The notes: a model not told the origin generated them from the sequence alone. 64,000 bases of DNA from Synechococcus sp. MVIR-18-1 (GCF_014279835.1 NZ_CP047942.1:1054001-1118000); one strand, 5' to 3'; numbered from the stretch's first letter, positions 38,662-50,002 are shown. Translations and numbers: made by a program.

Positions 38662-38877
38662 AGCACTCAGTTGCTCCTTCAGAGGTAGTCCTTAAGTCAG
38701 ACCTGTATCTCAGCTTCTTCCACACCAGTTCCTATGGCGTTTTCACTCAACAGCGATAAGCTCCGCCACATTCGTGGGCTGTTTCTGATTCGCTGGTTTT
38801 TCTGAAGGTGGTGGATTTAACAGCCACGAAAGGCGATGCACGCGACGATGCAATCTGTCGAACTTCTTCTGAACTGA

Positions 38878-39726
38878 ATGCCATTTCTTGTCAACGGAAA
38901 CATTGATCAGTTCCTAGCCGAGATGGGGCGGATTCCACTGCTCACGCCAGCTGAAGAAATCACGCTTGGAACCGCTGTACAGCGCGGTCAATTGCCAGAG
39001 GCGACACAACGTCAACAAAGGGCTGGCAAACGGGCCAAGGACCGGATGATCAAAGCCAACCTTAGGCTTGTAATCAACGTAAGCCGCAAATACATGCACC
39101 GCCAGATGGGCCAATTGGAATCTGGTGATCTGATTCAAGAAGGATGCATTGGTCTGACTCGCGCAGTTGAGAAATTCGATCCAGAGCTGGGCTATAAATT
39201 CAGTACCTATGCCTATTGGTGGATTCGTCAAGCAATCAGCAGGGCAATTGACCAAACTGCATCAACGATCAGGGTGCCAACCTCTATGCACAACATGCTT
39301 CTCAAATTGAATCATTTGCCTCCTGGATTGAATGAGCAGCAGATTTGTGAGCATCTAGAGATTAGCGTTGTGCAGCTACGAAACCTTCGCCTCGCTCTAG
39401 TTGCAAAAAGAACCACCTCGTTAGATATGAAACTTGGCAGCGATGGTGATGGTTCTACCCTCAACGAACTGCTGTGTGATGAGCAGTCAACACTCGATAT
39501 TGATAAGTTCCAGTGGGAGATTGTTAGGGATATGTTAGAAATACAAACTGAATTTGCTATTAATCATGACCAAGTGCTTCTCCGCCGTAATGTTATTGAT
39601 GATGAAAGCCTTCAATCGATAGCTAATGAAATTGGGATTAGCCGTGAGCGCGTACGTCAGAGGGTTGAACGCGCAAAAAAACAACTTGCATCTAAGTTGA
39701 TCGAGCACCGTGAGTTAGTAGCTTGA
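38878..39726 (+). CDS. RNA polymerase sigma factor, group 2 (sigma-70 family)
   Basis: The 282-residue sigma factor lacks region 1.1. Region 1.2 reads DQFLAEMGRIPLLTPAEE, region 2 LRLVINVSRKY, DLIQEGCIGLTRAVEKFD and KFSTYAYWWIRQAI, and region 4.2 LQSIANEIGISRERVRQRVE near the C-terminus. Group 2 factors in cyanobacteria act in stress, night or nutrient responses; which one this is cannot be told. ATG 38878 begins directly at the usual N-terminus. A tRNA-Ser follows on the other strand. Confidence 0.93.
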   Translation: MPFLVNGNIDQFLAEMGRIPLLTPAEEITLGTAVQRGQLPEATQRQQRAGKRAKDRMIKANLRLVINVSRKYMHRQMGQLESGDLIQEGCIGLTRAVEKFDPELGYKFSTYAYWWIRQAISRAIDQTASTIRVPTSMHNMLLKLNHLPPGLNEQQICEHLEISVVQLRNLRLALVAKRTTSLDMKLGSDGDGSTLNELLCDEQSTLDIDKFQWEIVRDMLEIQTEFAINHDQVLLRRNVIDDESLQSIANEIGISRERVRQRVERAKKQLASKLIEHRELVA

Positions 39727-39780
39727 ATGCAGATGTCTCTTCTCTGCCTTTAGCAGTGATTTTTTAGGCACTTAGGCAAT

Positions 39781-39806
39781 AAAAAACCCAGTGAGTGACT
39801 GGGCTT
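39781..39806 (-). terminator. Terminator of tRNA-Ser
   Basis: The 6-bp stem CCCAGT/ACTGGG (5-base loop) is flanked by AAAAAA on the plus strand, giving a T-run on the minus strand. It lies directly downstream of the minus-strand tRNA-Ser and also near the 3' end of the sigma gene. Confidence 0.7.
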
Positions 39807-39821
39807 TAGCTACTTATTGAA

Positions 39822-39908
39822 CGGAGAGGGTCGGATTCGAACCGACGGTGGGCTTGCACCCACGCTGGTTTTCAAGACCAGAGCCATAAACCACTCGACC
39901 ACCTCTCC
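39822..39908 (-). tRNA. tRNA-Ser (TGA)
   Basis: An 87-nt minus-strand class II tRNA with acceptor GGAGAGG, anticodon stem-loop CTGGT-CTTGAAA-ACCAG (anticodon TGA) and a long variable arm (GTGGG..CCCAC) as in serine tRNAs. The 3' CCA is not encoded. Confidence 0.93.
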
Positions 39909-40228
39909 TGGAGGCTTTGATATCTTATCATCTCGCCAACATTAATGCTAGGGCTTTATTTGCCTCTGTTTTGAACTCTTAATGGTATAACTTTTCTCGA
40001 AAGTGAGTTCTTGTTGCTCCAAGAAGGTTTGTAGATGTCATCAGTTTCGTTGTCTGGCTGAAATAATCCTGAAAGGATTCTCCTGCTTTTTGTATGCCTT
40101 GGTTGGTAATTGTTCGCGTTTCTAATGCTAGAGTCTGCTCCTGTGTAGTTTTTAGTTCAGCTGTTGGATTGTGATAATCTCTGTGCCATATTCTCTTGCC
40201 TTAGGCTTATCGAAGTTGACTCTGGGCA
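39909..40228. other. Spacer between tRNA-Ser and nrdJ
   Basis: About 320 AT-rich bases with no supported gene. The tRNA-Ser promoter must lie at its left end. Confidence 0.5.
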
Positions 40229-40261
40229 TAAAAAAGGCTCAAACTAAGTGCTTGAGCCCTT
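40229..40261 (-). terminator. Terminator of nrdJ
   Basis: GGCTCAA/TTGAGCC is a 7-bp stem with A-run and T-run on either side. On the minus strand it is followed by TTTTTT, 10 bases after the nrdJ stop. Confidence 0.75.
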
Positions 40262-40270
40262 TCTTCTATT

Positions 40271-42613
40271 TTAGCTGTTTGGCTTTGCTAAGGGTAATAG
40301 GCATTTATCAGAATCACATCCAGCCGGACCTGCTTCCGTAAGCTCACCATTGTCATACCTTTGCAAGGCATCAAAAAAGTCATCATTGACTCGGCGTTCA
40401 ATGACTTCCTTCTGCATGCGCTCATAGGTTTGTGCATCGATGGGTTCAAATGGCAGGCGTGGAAACGTTGCATTGGCATCGAATCGTGCAAGGAGTGCCG
40501 CAGAAATGTATCCACCACCCTGTTGAATGGTTTGATGAAGAGCATCAGTTAAAGGTTCGATCTCATGCTCACGAAATTCGATCGTTGCCGATGTGTTGTG
40601 AGCGGTGAAGTTCGATTGGACTTGCATGTAGAAGTCAAATTGTGCCAATGCTGAAAAAGCATTGATATCAACAGTGTCTGCTCCTGGCAGATTGGCCCAG
40701 CTCACCTCTGTTGGGATTTCTACTAACCATTCCGTGCAGCGGGTATCAAATGGATCGTTCAAAAGACGACCTTGATCATCCTTATCCGACTGGGATGGAA
40801 CCACGGTGTAGCCATAATCCATGCAGGCCATCGCTACAGGATCATTTTTGCGGAATGTGATCCTGCGGATGAATCGTTGAGCTTTGGGCGGATGCCATCC
40901 TGGTGCAGCACCTGTGAGAAGGCTTTTTGTCCCGGCTGGTTGAACTGTGGTGCAGCGGTTTGGACGTCGTAAATCATGTCGATCGCAATAATCCCAGACG
41001 GTTTCATTCACGATGGACTTCCACCGTTTTAAGTACTCAGCCTCTTGCTTCTTGTAGTTGAGTCCCTCCTCGGTTTCAGGCCTACCAGCCTCCCACCACT
41101 TCAACCATGGTGTACCAAAAGCATGGACGAAGAAGTCAAATAAGCCAGTAAAGCTCACACCCACAATTGGATCCCAGGCGCGACTCTGGCGGTAGCGATC
41201 CACCTCAAAGTTGTGATTGAGTAGACACGCAACTGAAAGTGCTCCTGCTCTGAAAGCGTCACGTTGTGAATCTTCATCCTTGGGGTCAATCTGGTTGAGA
41301 TGCACTTCCGCAAGGTTGCAATGAAAATCTGCGCCAAGGATTTCACCACATGGATTTAAGCCGTAACGGCTCAGTCGATGCTCAAGTTCTTCTTCAGAGA
41401 TAGGACCATGATTTTGTTGAAGCCAGAGACCAGCTTCCTGACGACCTTGGTCACAATAAATCTCGATAAATTCGCTTCTTAATTCTTGAGTTGATAGCAA
41501 ATCAGCGTTAGAGCGAGCGAGTGCTTCTGGGGCGAATTGGATGGCGCCTTCTCCGCTGTGGAATTGACGCGTTACAGCTTCCAGCAGCACGTCTCTGCTT
41601 GGGCGAGTGTGATAAACACGCGTGTGGTTGGCCATTCGCAGAGCATCACGCTCAGGATTAATTCTCCAGTTCCCTTCCGAATCCTGTTGCCACAAGTTCT
41701 CCTTGGCTCCGGCTGCTGATGTGTCATCGGAAGCGAATTGACGCATTCCTGCGCTGCGGCGGATGTTGCCAGCCACAATTGTGACGGCTGCTTCATCAAT
41801 TAATAGACAACATTCAATCGAAGTGAGCTTTCTGCCAATCGATTTACCAAGCAATTTTGCGACTCGTCCATATAGATCTTTCAGTTTCACTGGATTCGCC
41901 ATGCCTCCGAAACCCTTGAGGGTTTCGCCGACGGGACGTACATCAGATAGGTCTATGTCGACCTTGACGTTTCTTCCTTCGAAACGAGGATCGCTACTTA
42001 GTTCTAAAAGCAATTGGTAGCTATCAACCCAACCTCGTCTGGTATCTCCGACCTTGATGGAAACGTTGTGATCGGTGATGTTATAAGTCGTTTTTTCTTG
42101 ACGCAGCTCTGCAGGTGTGATTCCAATATTTGAAACGCTTAAGACTTCGATCGGGTTCGTGACGACTGGAAGCTGATCAATGAAGTGGGGCTCAATGATG
42201 GCTCCTGTTCCACATCCCATCATTGCTAAATCCATCATCAGCCCGAACGCTTCCCAATCCACAAGATTTGTGGAAGTGCAGTTGTAAGCCCCTGAAAAAT
42301 TTTCAGGCTTTTCGATCCAAGGAGTGCCACCAATCCATTGCCAGCGACCTGAGGGAAGTGCTTTCTTCTCAGCTTGCATCCTTGCCAACAGATCCATTTC
42401 CTCAGCATTAAGGGAGCCAAGTTTTAGGAGTCCTGATCGATTTCTTTCCCCAACTTCGTGCCAGCTTTCTCGACCCTTGGGCAATCGACGGCTGTAAGTG
42501 CGATAAAACACAGGGTTGGCTGCGGGCGCACTGACAGGGAAATCACCGTTTGTTGGGGCGGTCCCAGTGGTTTGCGTATCTAGCTTTTCAGTGCGGCTTG
42601 GTGTGAGTGTCAC
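40271..42613 (-). CDS. nrdJ: Adenosylcobalamin-dependent ribonucleoside-triphosphate reductase (class II)
   Basis: The 780-residue monomeric reductase makes dNTPs from NTPs with a cobalamin-generated thiyl radical. Seen: SWHEVGERNRSGLLKLG near residue 50, the active-site YGLNPCGEILG near residue 420 (radical Cys), a glutamate two residues later, RPNRCTTVQPAGTKSLLTG near 560 and a C-terminal C-x4-C pair (GCDSDKCLLPLA) for reduction. Length fits the Lactobacillus-type family, with no intein. It implies dependence on cobalamin or pseudocobalamin. The start is GTG 42613; no B12 riboswitch is visible upstream. Confidence 0.94.
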   Translation of the reverse strand: MTLTPSRTEKLDTQTTGTAPTNGDFPVSAPAANPVFYRTYSRRLPKGRESWHEVGERNRSGLLKLGSLNAEEMDLLARMQAEKKALPSGRWQWIGGTPWIEKPENFSGAYNCTSTNLVDWEAFGLMMDLAMMGCGTGAIIEPHFIDQLPVVTNPIEVLSVSNIGITPAELRQEKTTYNITDHNVSIKVGDTRRGWVDSYQLLLELSSDPRFEGRNVKVDIDLSDVRPVGETLKGFGGMANPVKLKDLYGRVAKLLGKSIGRKLTSIECCLLIDEAAVTIVAGNIRRSAGMRQFASDDTSAAGAKENLWQQDSEGNWRINPERDALRMANHTRVYHTRPSRDVLLEAVTRQFHSGEGAIQFAPEALARSNADLLSTQELRSEFIEIYCDQGRQEAGLWLQQNHGPISEEELEHRLSRYGLNPCGEILGADFHCNLAEVHLNQIDPKDEDSQRDAFRAGALSVACLLNHNFEVDRYRQSRAWDPIVGVSFTGLFDFFVHAFGTPWLKWWEAGRPETEEGLNYKKQEAEYLKRWKSIVNETVWDYCDRHDLRRPNRCTTVQPAGTKSLLTGAAPGWHPPKAQRFIRRITFRKNDPVAMACMDYGYTVVPSQSDKDDQGRLLNDPFDTRCTEWLVEIPTEVSWANLPGADTVDINAFSALAQFDFYMQVQSNFTAHNTSATIEFREHEIEPLTDALHQTIQQGGGYISAALLARFDANATFPRLPFEPIDAQTYERMQKEVIERRVNDDFFDALQRYDNGELTEAGPAGCDSDKCLLPLAKPNS

Positions 42614-42772
42614 TAGCGATAAACGATTTCTTGCCGGAATCTTAACGCCACCAATGGGGTTTGTATGTCTTTCTAGGCACCATCAACAGTGTTTGGCCTC
42701 TGGTGGCGGCGTTTTTTATGCCCAAATCTCGCTCCCTGCCACGATGGAAGTCTCCATACAGCAACAATCACC

Positions 42773-44974
42773 ATGGTTGAGCGCCGCAGAAGCTTGCACC
42801 CATGGATAAAGCGTGCATTGGTTTGCGCGCTTGCCGTTGTGGTTTCGTTGCTTCCAACGCTGGGGCTCAGGTCAGCGCACGCTCGATCTGCTGATGTCGT
42901 TGCCGCTCCACCGAATGCAATTCCACTCCAAGAGCAGCCTTTTTATCCTTCCCTGCAAGAAATTTCGTCGTCTTGGACTGACATCGTTCTGGGTCAAGTT
43001 GTTGGAGAGAGTCCAAAAGTCACATTGCTGAACTTTTATGCCGTGATGGCAAAGGTTGGTCACCGTGCTGATTCGCTCGGACAACAGGCAACACTTGATA
43101 AGGGACTATTTTCTTCTAAAGAGCGGCGAGAGCAAATTGAAGATACAAATTTGTTGTTTGCTTTGGCTGTGAAGTCTCTTGACTCTTCACATTTTCCGGA
43201 GAGTGTTCGTAGCGATATGGCTGATGAGGCAGCGATACAACTTAAAACTGTTCTTGATTATGTCTTTTCGCACAGTCATCAGCCAATCCTAATTCCAAGC
43301 ATTGCTGACTTGAAATCATCTGGTGATCAAGGCTCTGATCCAGTTGCTTCTTGGAGACTTCCAGGCACGGCAATTGAGCTGACGACTGTGCTTGACAGTG
43401 ATACTAATAATCAAAATTTTTATTTTTCAAGTTATACGGTCTCATCTATCCATGAAATGTATGAAGAAATTCAAAATCAACCGTCAGTTAATCAACCTTT
43501 TGCAACACCTTATTTTTATAAAGACTTTATTTTTACTCCAGGATATCTAGTTCCTCCGAAATGGTATTTGATGCTTCCTGCCGGAATAAGGCGTGTTATT
43601 GAGATTCCTATTGAAGGACAAACACTCTTTCAGGTTGGATGTGCGTTCGTGGTTTTTACTCTCTATCTCTTGGTAATCTTTTGGCTTATTGGTCAATTGA
43701 TTACAACCTATAGAGATTCTGAATCTCTTCAAATCCCTGTTTCTGATTGGCTTCAGGATAATATTGCTTGGACAAGAGTTCTTGTGATTTTACCTATAGT
43801 TTTACTGACTTACTTGACGGATCAATTCATAGATAATGTGATTAATTTCACCGGCCTTCCTTTGGTTCTTGCGATATACTTTTTTTACATCGTTTTTTAT
43901 TTAACGGCAAGCATTTTCGTTTTTTATCTTTTAGAAGCGATTGGTCGTAGTGGTGCTGAGCTTTTGACGCGTCTGCGAGGTGGTCGTTCAACGCTTCAAT
44001 TGCAACGGATCAGCAACCTGGTGATGCCTCTGAGTAGGGCTGGTGGTCTTCTCGTTGCGATAGTTCTCATTTATCGATTGTTGCTGTTATTGGGCTTGCC
44101 TGCTAGTACTGTTCTCGCTTTTTCAGCTGTTCCAGGCCTTGCTATTGGTCTTGGAGCATCAAAATTACTTGGAAATTTATTCGCTGGGTTGTCAATTCAG
44201 ACGGATCGCCCGCTTCGTGTGGGTGAATTTTGCCAAATTGGTGACAATCTTGGCTTCGTGACGAAAATTGGTCTTCGTTCATTAGAACTTCAAACGCTTG
44301 AAAGTACCGTCAAGATTCCAAATTCCGTAGCTGATGAAGCTACTATTATTAACTACTCCAGGAGAGATAGTTTTCTGACGCCTAATCCACGGCAGGGTAT
44401 GGAATTGCGCTTGCAATTGCCTTCTCACTTTTCACCCTTTCAGTTGGAAGAGTTGCTTCGTCAATCGCGTCTTCTTATCGAGGATCCTGAACGCCTCCAC
44501 GGTTTGAAGCCAGAGTCATCTCTCGTGAGCTTGGATAATGATTCTGGAGATGGCAAGACATTAATTGTTTTCGTTTTGGTTGAACTTCATGGTTGGCCAG
44601 CTTATCTGAATATGAGAGAGACCTTATTGGTCCAACTTGAGGAATTGCTTGAGAGGATCGACTTGTATGAAATTACGATAGGTGTTTCCTATTCCACAAC
44701 CTCTGAGAAGTTATTGCGTGTCCCCGATCTGCTGCGCTCCGCTGTCAATTACGACCCTGACCTTCATTGTGTTGCTTGTCGTTTATTGAAAATCTCTGCT
44801 TGTAGCTATGACCATGAGATTGAAATATCATCCACACATCGTATGCAGAACGATTTCGAAGACAGTATTCATAGGCTTCATCAGCGCTTCATTAAAGTGC
44901 TTGGTGATAATGATATTGAAATTCCCTTCCCCTCTCAGACTCTTTTTGTCGAGTCTCTACGTTCTGAAGTCTGA
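42773..44974 (+). CDS. MscS-type mechanosensitive channel family protein
   Basis: The 733-residue protein has a signal sequence (ALVCALAVVVSLLPTLG), a long periplasmic region (about residues 40-280), several membrane helices at about 300-490, and the MscS pore and beta domain around residues 480-560 (VPGLAIGLGASKLLGNLFAGLSIQ; GEFCQIGDNLGFVTKIGLRS; VKIPNSVADEATIINYSRR). A cytosolic C-terminal domain follows. It may release solutes on hypo-osmotic shock. ATG 42773 is preferred; the longer frame from 42689 has no signal character. The next gene overlaps its stop (TGATG). Confidence 0.88.
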   Translation: MVERRRSLHPWIKRALVCALAVVVSLLPTLGLRSAHARSADVVAAPPNAIPLQEQPFYPSLQEISSSWTDIVLGQVVGESPKVTLLNFYAVMAKVGHRADSLGQQATLDKGLFSSKERREQIEDTNLLFALAVKSLDSSHFPESVRSDMADEAAIQLKTVLDYVFSHSHQPILIPSIADLKSSGDQGSDPVASWRLPGTAIELTTVLDSDTNNQNFYFSSYTVSSIHEMYEEIQNQPSVNQPFATPYFYKDFIFTPGYLVPPKWYLMLPAGIRRVIEIPIEGQTLFQVGCAFVVFTLYLLVIFWLIGQLITTYRDSESLQIPVSDWLQDNIAWTRVLVILPIVLLTYLTDQFIDNVINFTGLPLVLAIYFFYIVFYLTASIFVFYLLEAIGRSGAELLTRLRGGRSTLQLQRISNLVMPLSRAGGLLVAIVLIYRLLLLLGLPASTVLAFSAVPGLAIGLGASKLLGNLFAGLSIQTDRPLRVGEFCQIGDNLGFVTKIGLRSLELQTLESTVKIPNSVADEATIINYSRRDSFLTPNPRQGMELRLQLPSHFSPFQLEELLRQSRLLIEDPERLHGLKPESSLVSLDNDSGDGKTLIVFVLVELHGWPAYLNMRETLLVQLEELLERIDLYEITIGVSYSTTSEKLLRVPDLLRSAVNYDPDLHCVACRLLKISACSYDHEIEISSTHRMQNDFEDSIHRLHQRFIKVLGDNDIEIPFPSQTLFVESLRSEV

Positions 44975-45669
44975 TGCAACGTTGTCCCGAACCAGAATTG
45001 ATGAATGCTTCTGATCAGGTGCTTGCCTATGCCGAAGCAGACTTTAGTGCTGGAGATCAAACTGTTTTGGAAGGTTTACTTGCATTGATTGATCATTCTT
45101 GTGTCACCCTTCCTCCAGGTAGTTTGATTCTGGATTTAGGTTGTGGACCTGGAAATATTTCTGAGCGGCTTGCTTCTTGTTGGCCCTTGTCTGATGTGAT
45201 CGGTATTGATGGGGCCTCCGCCATGATCAGCGTGGCCAATCAAAGACGTTTCACTCGAAAGCCTGCTATTCAGAATTTGAAGTATCAACATATTGACTTG
45301 AGTCGTTGTTGTCTTGATGATCTGGAGCCGATAAGAGGTGCCTCTGTAATCGTTAGCAACAGCCTTCTTCATCATCTTCATAACCCTCATACGCTTTGGG
45401 ATGCTGTCAAGCAGCTTGCTGCACCCAACGCTTTTATCTTGCATCGCGATCTACGTCGACCCTCCACTGTGCAGGAGGTCGATGCGCTTTGTGATCGCTA
45501 TGTCAGTGGGGCTCCTGCCGTCTTGCAACGTGACTTTCGAGCATCCCTGATGGCTGCCTTCACGGCTGTTGAGGTCTGTGAACAGCTTGTCCTGGCTGGA
45601 TTGAGCCAATTCACGGTGAAGGAGATTGGTGATAGATACCTCGAGGTGTCTGGTCGGTGGAGATCTTGA
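44974..45669 (+). CDS. Class I SAM-dependent methyltransferase
   Basis: The 231-residue protein has the SAM-binding loop [17 protein letters not shown] near residue 50, [12 protein letters not shown] (acidic residue at the end of strand 2) and [15 protein letters not shown], a type 11-like methyltransferase core. The substrate is unknown. ATG 44974 overlaps the stop of the channel gene, so translation is coupled. The prfC start lies 49 bases after its stop. Confidence 0.85.
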   Translation: MQRCPEPELMNASDQVLAYAEADFSAGDQTVLEGLLALIDHSCVTLPPGSLILDLGCGPGNISERLASCWPLSDVIGIDGASAMISVANQRRFTRKPAIQNLKYQHIDLSRCCLDDLEPIRGASVIVSNSLLHHLHNPHTLWDAVKQLAAPNAFILHRDLRRPSTVQEVDALCDRYVSGAPAVLQRDFRASLMAAFTAVEVCEQLVLAGLSQFTVKEIGDRYLEVSGRWRS

Positions 45670-45718
45670 TGCTTCCTTGCCCATTGACTGTCAGGCTGGT
45701 GGTGTCAACAGCGAGATC

Positions 45719-47383
45719 ATGAGCACGCGTTTGGGAACTGAGAGCAGCGAGTCGTTGGACGCACTAAGTGGTGAGGATGGTCTGGCTGAAGCTGTGGCTC
45801 GACGTCGCAATTTTGCGATTATCTCCCACCCAGATGCAGGAAAAACCACGCTTACGGAGAAACTGTTGCTGTACGGAGGTGCGATTCAGCAAGCTGGTGC
45901 TGTGAAGGCTCGAGGCGAGCAACGCAAAGTTACCTCTGACTGGATGGAACTGGAAAAACAGCGCGGCATTTCGATTACTTCGACCGTGCTGCAATTTGAC
46001 TACTCCGGTAGCACTATTAATTTATTGGATACGCCTGGTCACCAGGATTTTTCTGAAGATACCTACCGCACTCTCGCTGCTGCTGATAACGCGGTGATGC
46101 TTGAAGATGCTGCGAAGGGCCTCGAACCTCAAACACGCAAGCTGTTTGAGGTTTGCAGGATGCGTGAGATTCCTATTTTTACGTTCATCAACAAGATGGA
46201 CCGTCCTGGAAGAGAGCCCTTAGCTCTGCTGGATGAAATCGAGGCTGAATTAGGTCTTACTCCATGGGCTGTGAATTGGCCGATTGGTAGCGGTGAACTG
46301 TTTCGTGGAGTGATCGATCGTCGGACGCGTCAGGTTGTTCTGTTTAGTCGTGCTGAGCGTGGTCGCCAGTCTGAGGAAAAGCTGTTGGATTTGGATGATC
46401 CGCAATTGAAAGATTTGGTGGAACCAGAGTTGCTCGCTCAGGCGGTTGAAGATCTTGAACTTCTTGAAGCAGCTGGCGCTGAACTTGATCTTGAATTGGT
46501 TCATGCCGGTGAACTCACCCCGGTCTTTTTCGGATCGGCCATGACTAATTTTGGTGTGCGTCCATTTCTCGATGCGTTTATGGATATGGCGCAAAAGCCT
46601 GTTGCACGGATTGGTACTGACGGTCCAGTGGATCCTTTACGTCCAGATTTCAGTGGGTTTGTTTTCAAACTGCAGGCGAATATGGATCCTCGTCATCGTG
46701 ATCGTGTGGCGTTTGTCCGTGTTTGTAGTGGGCGTTTCGAAAAAGATATGTCCGTACGTCATGCCCGTACAGGCCGTACCATTCGTCTTTCGCGCCCTCA
46801 GAAATTATTTGGTCAAGATAGGGCTGTTGTTGAAGATGCTTATCCCGGAGATGTGATTGGCTTAAATAATCCTGGGATGTTCTCTATTGGAGATACTCTG
46901 TACACCGGGACAAAGGTTGAATATGAAGGGATTCCTTGCTTTAGTCCGGAAATTTTCAGTTGGTTGCGCAATCCAAATCCTTCTGCGTTTAAAAGTTTTC
47001 GCAAAGGAGTGAATGAGCTACGTGAGGAGGGTGCTGTTCAGATTCTCTATGACACAGACGAGAGTAAGCGCGATCCCATCCTTGCTGCCGTTGGTCAGTT
47101 GCAGTTGGAAGTGGTGCAGTATCGCCTTGAAAGTGAGTATGGCGTTGACACGCGTCTCGAACCTCTTGGTTTTCAGGTTGCACGCTGGGTGACGGGTGGT
47201 TGGTCTTCTTTAGAAGACGTTGGTCGTATCTTCAATTGCAAGACCGTGCGTGATGCATGGAATCGACCCGTGTTGTTGTTCAAAAATGAGTGGAATTTAA
47301 ACCAACTTGTTGAGGAGCACCCTGAGCTTGAACTTAATACCGTTGCGCCTGTGGTCAGTGGTGTTGAGCCAATCAGTCTTTGA
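45719..47383 (+). CDS. prfC: Peptide chain release factor 3
   Basis: The 554-residue RF3 GTPase removes RF1/RF2 from the ribosome after peptide release. G1 [17 protein letters not shown]2/switch [11 protein letters not shown]3 [11 protein letters not shown] and G4 NKMDR are intact. The later [20 protein letters not shown] and [18 protein letters not shown] are RF3-typical and distinguish it from EF-G. A frame opens at 45626, but ATG 45719 gives the usual N-terminus. Confidence 0.96.
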   Translation: MSTRLGTESSESLDALSGEDGLAEAVARRRNFAIISHPDAGKTTLTEKLLLYGGAIQQAGAVKARGEQRKVTSDWMELEKQRGISITSTVLQFDYSGSTINLLDTPGHQDFSEDTYRTLAAADNAVMLEDAAKGLEPQTRKLFEVCRMREIPIFTFINKMDRPGREPLALLDEIEAELGLTPWAVNWPIGSGELFRGVIDRRTRQVVLFSRAERGRQSEEKLLDLDDPQLKDLVEPELLAQAVEDLELLEAAGAELDLELVHAGELTPVFFGSAMTNFGVRPFLDAFMDMAQKPVARIGTDGPVDPLRPDFSGFVFKLQANMDPRHRDRVAFVRVCSGRFEKDMSVRHARTGRTIRLSRPQKLFGQDRAVVEDAYPGDVIGLNNPGMFSIGDTLYTGTKVEYEGIPCFSPEIFSWLRNPNPSAFKSFRKGVNELREEGAVQILYDTDESKRDPILAAVGQLQLEVVQYRLESEYGVDTRLEPLGFQVARWVTGGWSSLEDVGRIFNCKTVRDAWNRPVLLFKNEWNLNQLVEEHPELELNTVAPVVSGVEPISL

Positions 47384-47442
47384 GTCGTGATTGTGGCTCT
47401 TGGCCACTCACAGCAACGCTTCGTGCTCGCCAGACTGGTCCA

Positions 47443-47679
47443 ATGGATCTGCTTGTGTTGCGTCACGTCTGGCTTCTACGTCCGTGTCCCGACGGCGGAA
47501 CCGAGTATGTATGTTTTCGTCCTGGGCAGGATCGTGTCGAGGTGGTTGAGGGCTATCACCTCCCTCCTCAGATGCCTTTAATCAAACGCCGAAAATGGCT
47601 CGATAGTGCTGAAGTACCCCATTGCAGACGGCAACTTGAAAAGAATCAAGGTTACAAACATGGTCAGCCTCTGTTTTGA
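47443..47679 (+). CDS. Small hypothetical protein, 78 residues
   Basis: The soluble protein (MDLLVLRHVWLLRPCPDGGT, YHLPPQMPLIKRRKW) is basic and Trp/Pro-rich, with GC content like core genes. No family is recognised. ATG 47443 is chosen; the frame itself opens at 47380 immediately after prfC, suggesting cotranscription with it. Confidence 0.6.
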   Translation: MDLLVLRHVWLLRPCPDGGTEYVCFRPGQDRVEVVEGYHLPPQMPLIKRRKWLDSAEVPHCRRQLEKNQGYKHGQPLF

Positions 47680-47743
47680 TTCAATTCAGCTCTCCCGATT
47701 GCGTGCTCCGCTCGATACGCTCATTAAAGAGTGAAGTGAATTA

Positions 47744-48433
47744 ATGGCATCAGGGGTTGATCTCGGCTCGAGCTCAGAGTCCCAGGATCCTTATGAAAGG
47801 CTTGGAATCTCTGCTGATGCGGGGTTTGAAGAGGTGCAGAGGGCGCGTGAAACGTCCTTGAAAGCCGCTGGTGATGATCCAATGGCAAGGGCTCGTATTG
47901 AGACGGCCTATGACGCTGTCTTAATGGGTCGATTGCGCGAACGACAGTCGGGAACGATTAGCTCTGCTGCCGTTACGGCTTCTCGACTTGAGGATCAAAG
48001 CGCATCGAAGCCTTCAACGTCGCCAGTTAACACCTCTGCCCTTTTAACCAGAATTCGTAACCTCTCCTTACCTAGCCCCAAGTTGAACTCAGCAGGTTTT
48101 CTTCCGAGCTTGAGTTTGGTGGAGGGTCAAGGTCTGCTGGTAAGACTCATCGCTGGAGGGATCGGTTTACTGCTACTTCTCGCGGCTCCAACAGCTGTCG
48201 ATTTAGTTCTAGCCCTCTCCACGATTGGCTTGTTTATTTCTCAGGTCAAGCGTGGTCGCAGACCACTGGGTGCTTTGGGTTGGAGTTTGGCTCTAGTGGC
48301 CTTGGGTTTGGTTTTGGGTGCGGTGATTGGTGCCGTATTCGCGACCCAGGCGGGTTTGCCCTTGAATCCGATTCTCCTAGAAGCATTACCAGCATATCTA
48401 GTTGTTCTTGCAGGAATATTGTTGTTGGTTTGA
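47744..48433 (+). CDS. CPP1-like (DUF3353) chaperone-like membrane protein
   Basis: The 229-residue protein begins with a J-domain-like segment (DPYERLGISADAGFEEVQRARETSL, without the HPD motif), a flexible Ser/Pro-rich linker and a C-terminal region with four hydrophobic segments (about residues 130-225). This is the CPP1-like/DUF3353 architecture; the plant homologue CPP1 stabilises protochlorophyllide oxidoreductase, so a role in pigment enzyme stability is plausible. It is convergent with hslO, 9 bases apart. Confidence 0.83.
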   Translation: MASGVDLGSSSESQDPYERLGISADAGFEEVQRARETSLKAAGDDPMARARIETAYDAVLMGRLRERQSGTISSAAVTASRLEDQSASKPSTSPVNTSALLTRIRNLSLPSPKLNSAGFLPSLSLVEGQGLLVRLIAGGIGLLLLLAAPTAVDLVLALSTIGLFISQVKRGRRPLGALGWSLALVALGLVLGAVIGAVFATQAGLPLNPILLEALPAYLVVLAGILLLV

Positions 48434-48442
48434 GTTAGATAT

Positions 48443-49357
<915 letters not shown>

Positions 49358-50002
49358 TCATCGCAGGGGCAATGGTGACAGAGCGTGGAGTCGTCCCTCT
49401 CTCAAGGTCCAATGGTTTCCGCTCCACTCCTCAAAGAGATCCGGTTCATGGGTCACCACGATCAGCAGTCGATCTTGGCCGAGATCTTGAAGTAACTCGA
49501 GCACTTCGGAGCGCACAGACCAATCAAGACCAGCGGTTGGTTCATCCAACAGCAACACTTGTGGGCGGCGTAGCAACTGCACCGCTAAGGCAAGGCGTCG
49601 TTGTTGCCCTCCGCTCAGGCGTTCTGGGGCCTGTCTCAGATCCACATCACCGAGACCTACGCGCCTCAGCACATTGCTTCTCTCCTCACTCCCAAGCCGT
49701 TTGTGACCAAGCTTTAATTCCTGAGACACATTCAATCCGAGAAAGTGGCGTTCAGGAAACTGAAACACCACGCCACACAGCCAGCGCCTTTGCCGTCGCG
49801 TGAGCGCTTCCTGATTCCAGTGGATTGAGCCTTTCTGCGCTCCTGCTAAGCCACTGATCACCTCGAGCAGGCTTGTTTTTCCACTGCCGCTATTGCCTGA
49901 GATCAACACCGGCTCGCCTGGCGATGCTTTGAGGTTGATGTCGTTCAGGACCACGCGTTCTGACGTCGCCGGCCGGAATCGAATGTTGTTCAGCTCCAGC
50001 AT
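49358..50002 (-). CDS. Stand-alone ABC transporter ATPase (ECF/NAP14-like)
   Basis: The 214-residue ATPase has Walker A ISGNSGSGKTSLLEVI near residue 37, Q-loop GVVFQFPERHFLG, signature ERLSGGQQRRLALAVQLL, Walker B VLLLDEPTAGLDWS and H-loop VTHEPDLF. The FPE after the Q is typical of energy-coupling-factor ATPases for vitamins or metals; plastid ABCI11/NAP14-type proteins look similar. No permease is adjacent, so the partner and substrate are unknown. hslO follows after 9 bases. Confidence 0.85.
   Translation of the reverse strand: MLELNNIRFRPATSERVVLNDINLKASPGEPVLISGNSGSGKTSLLEVISGLAGAQKGSIHWNQEALTRRQRRWLCGVVFQFPERHFLGLNVSQELKLGHKRLGSEERSNVLRRVGLGDVDLRQAPERLSGGQQRRLALAVQLLRRPQVLLLDEPTAGLDWSVRSEVLELLQDLGQDRLLIVVTHEPDLFEEWSGNHWTLREGRLHALSPLPLR

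Noticed and set aside
38734-38805. 23-codon frame upstream of the sigma factor (MAFSLNSDKLRH...)
   Set aside because: Could be a leader peptide, but nothing beyond an ATG supports it.
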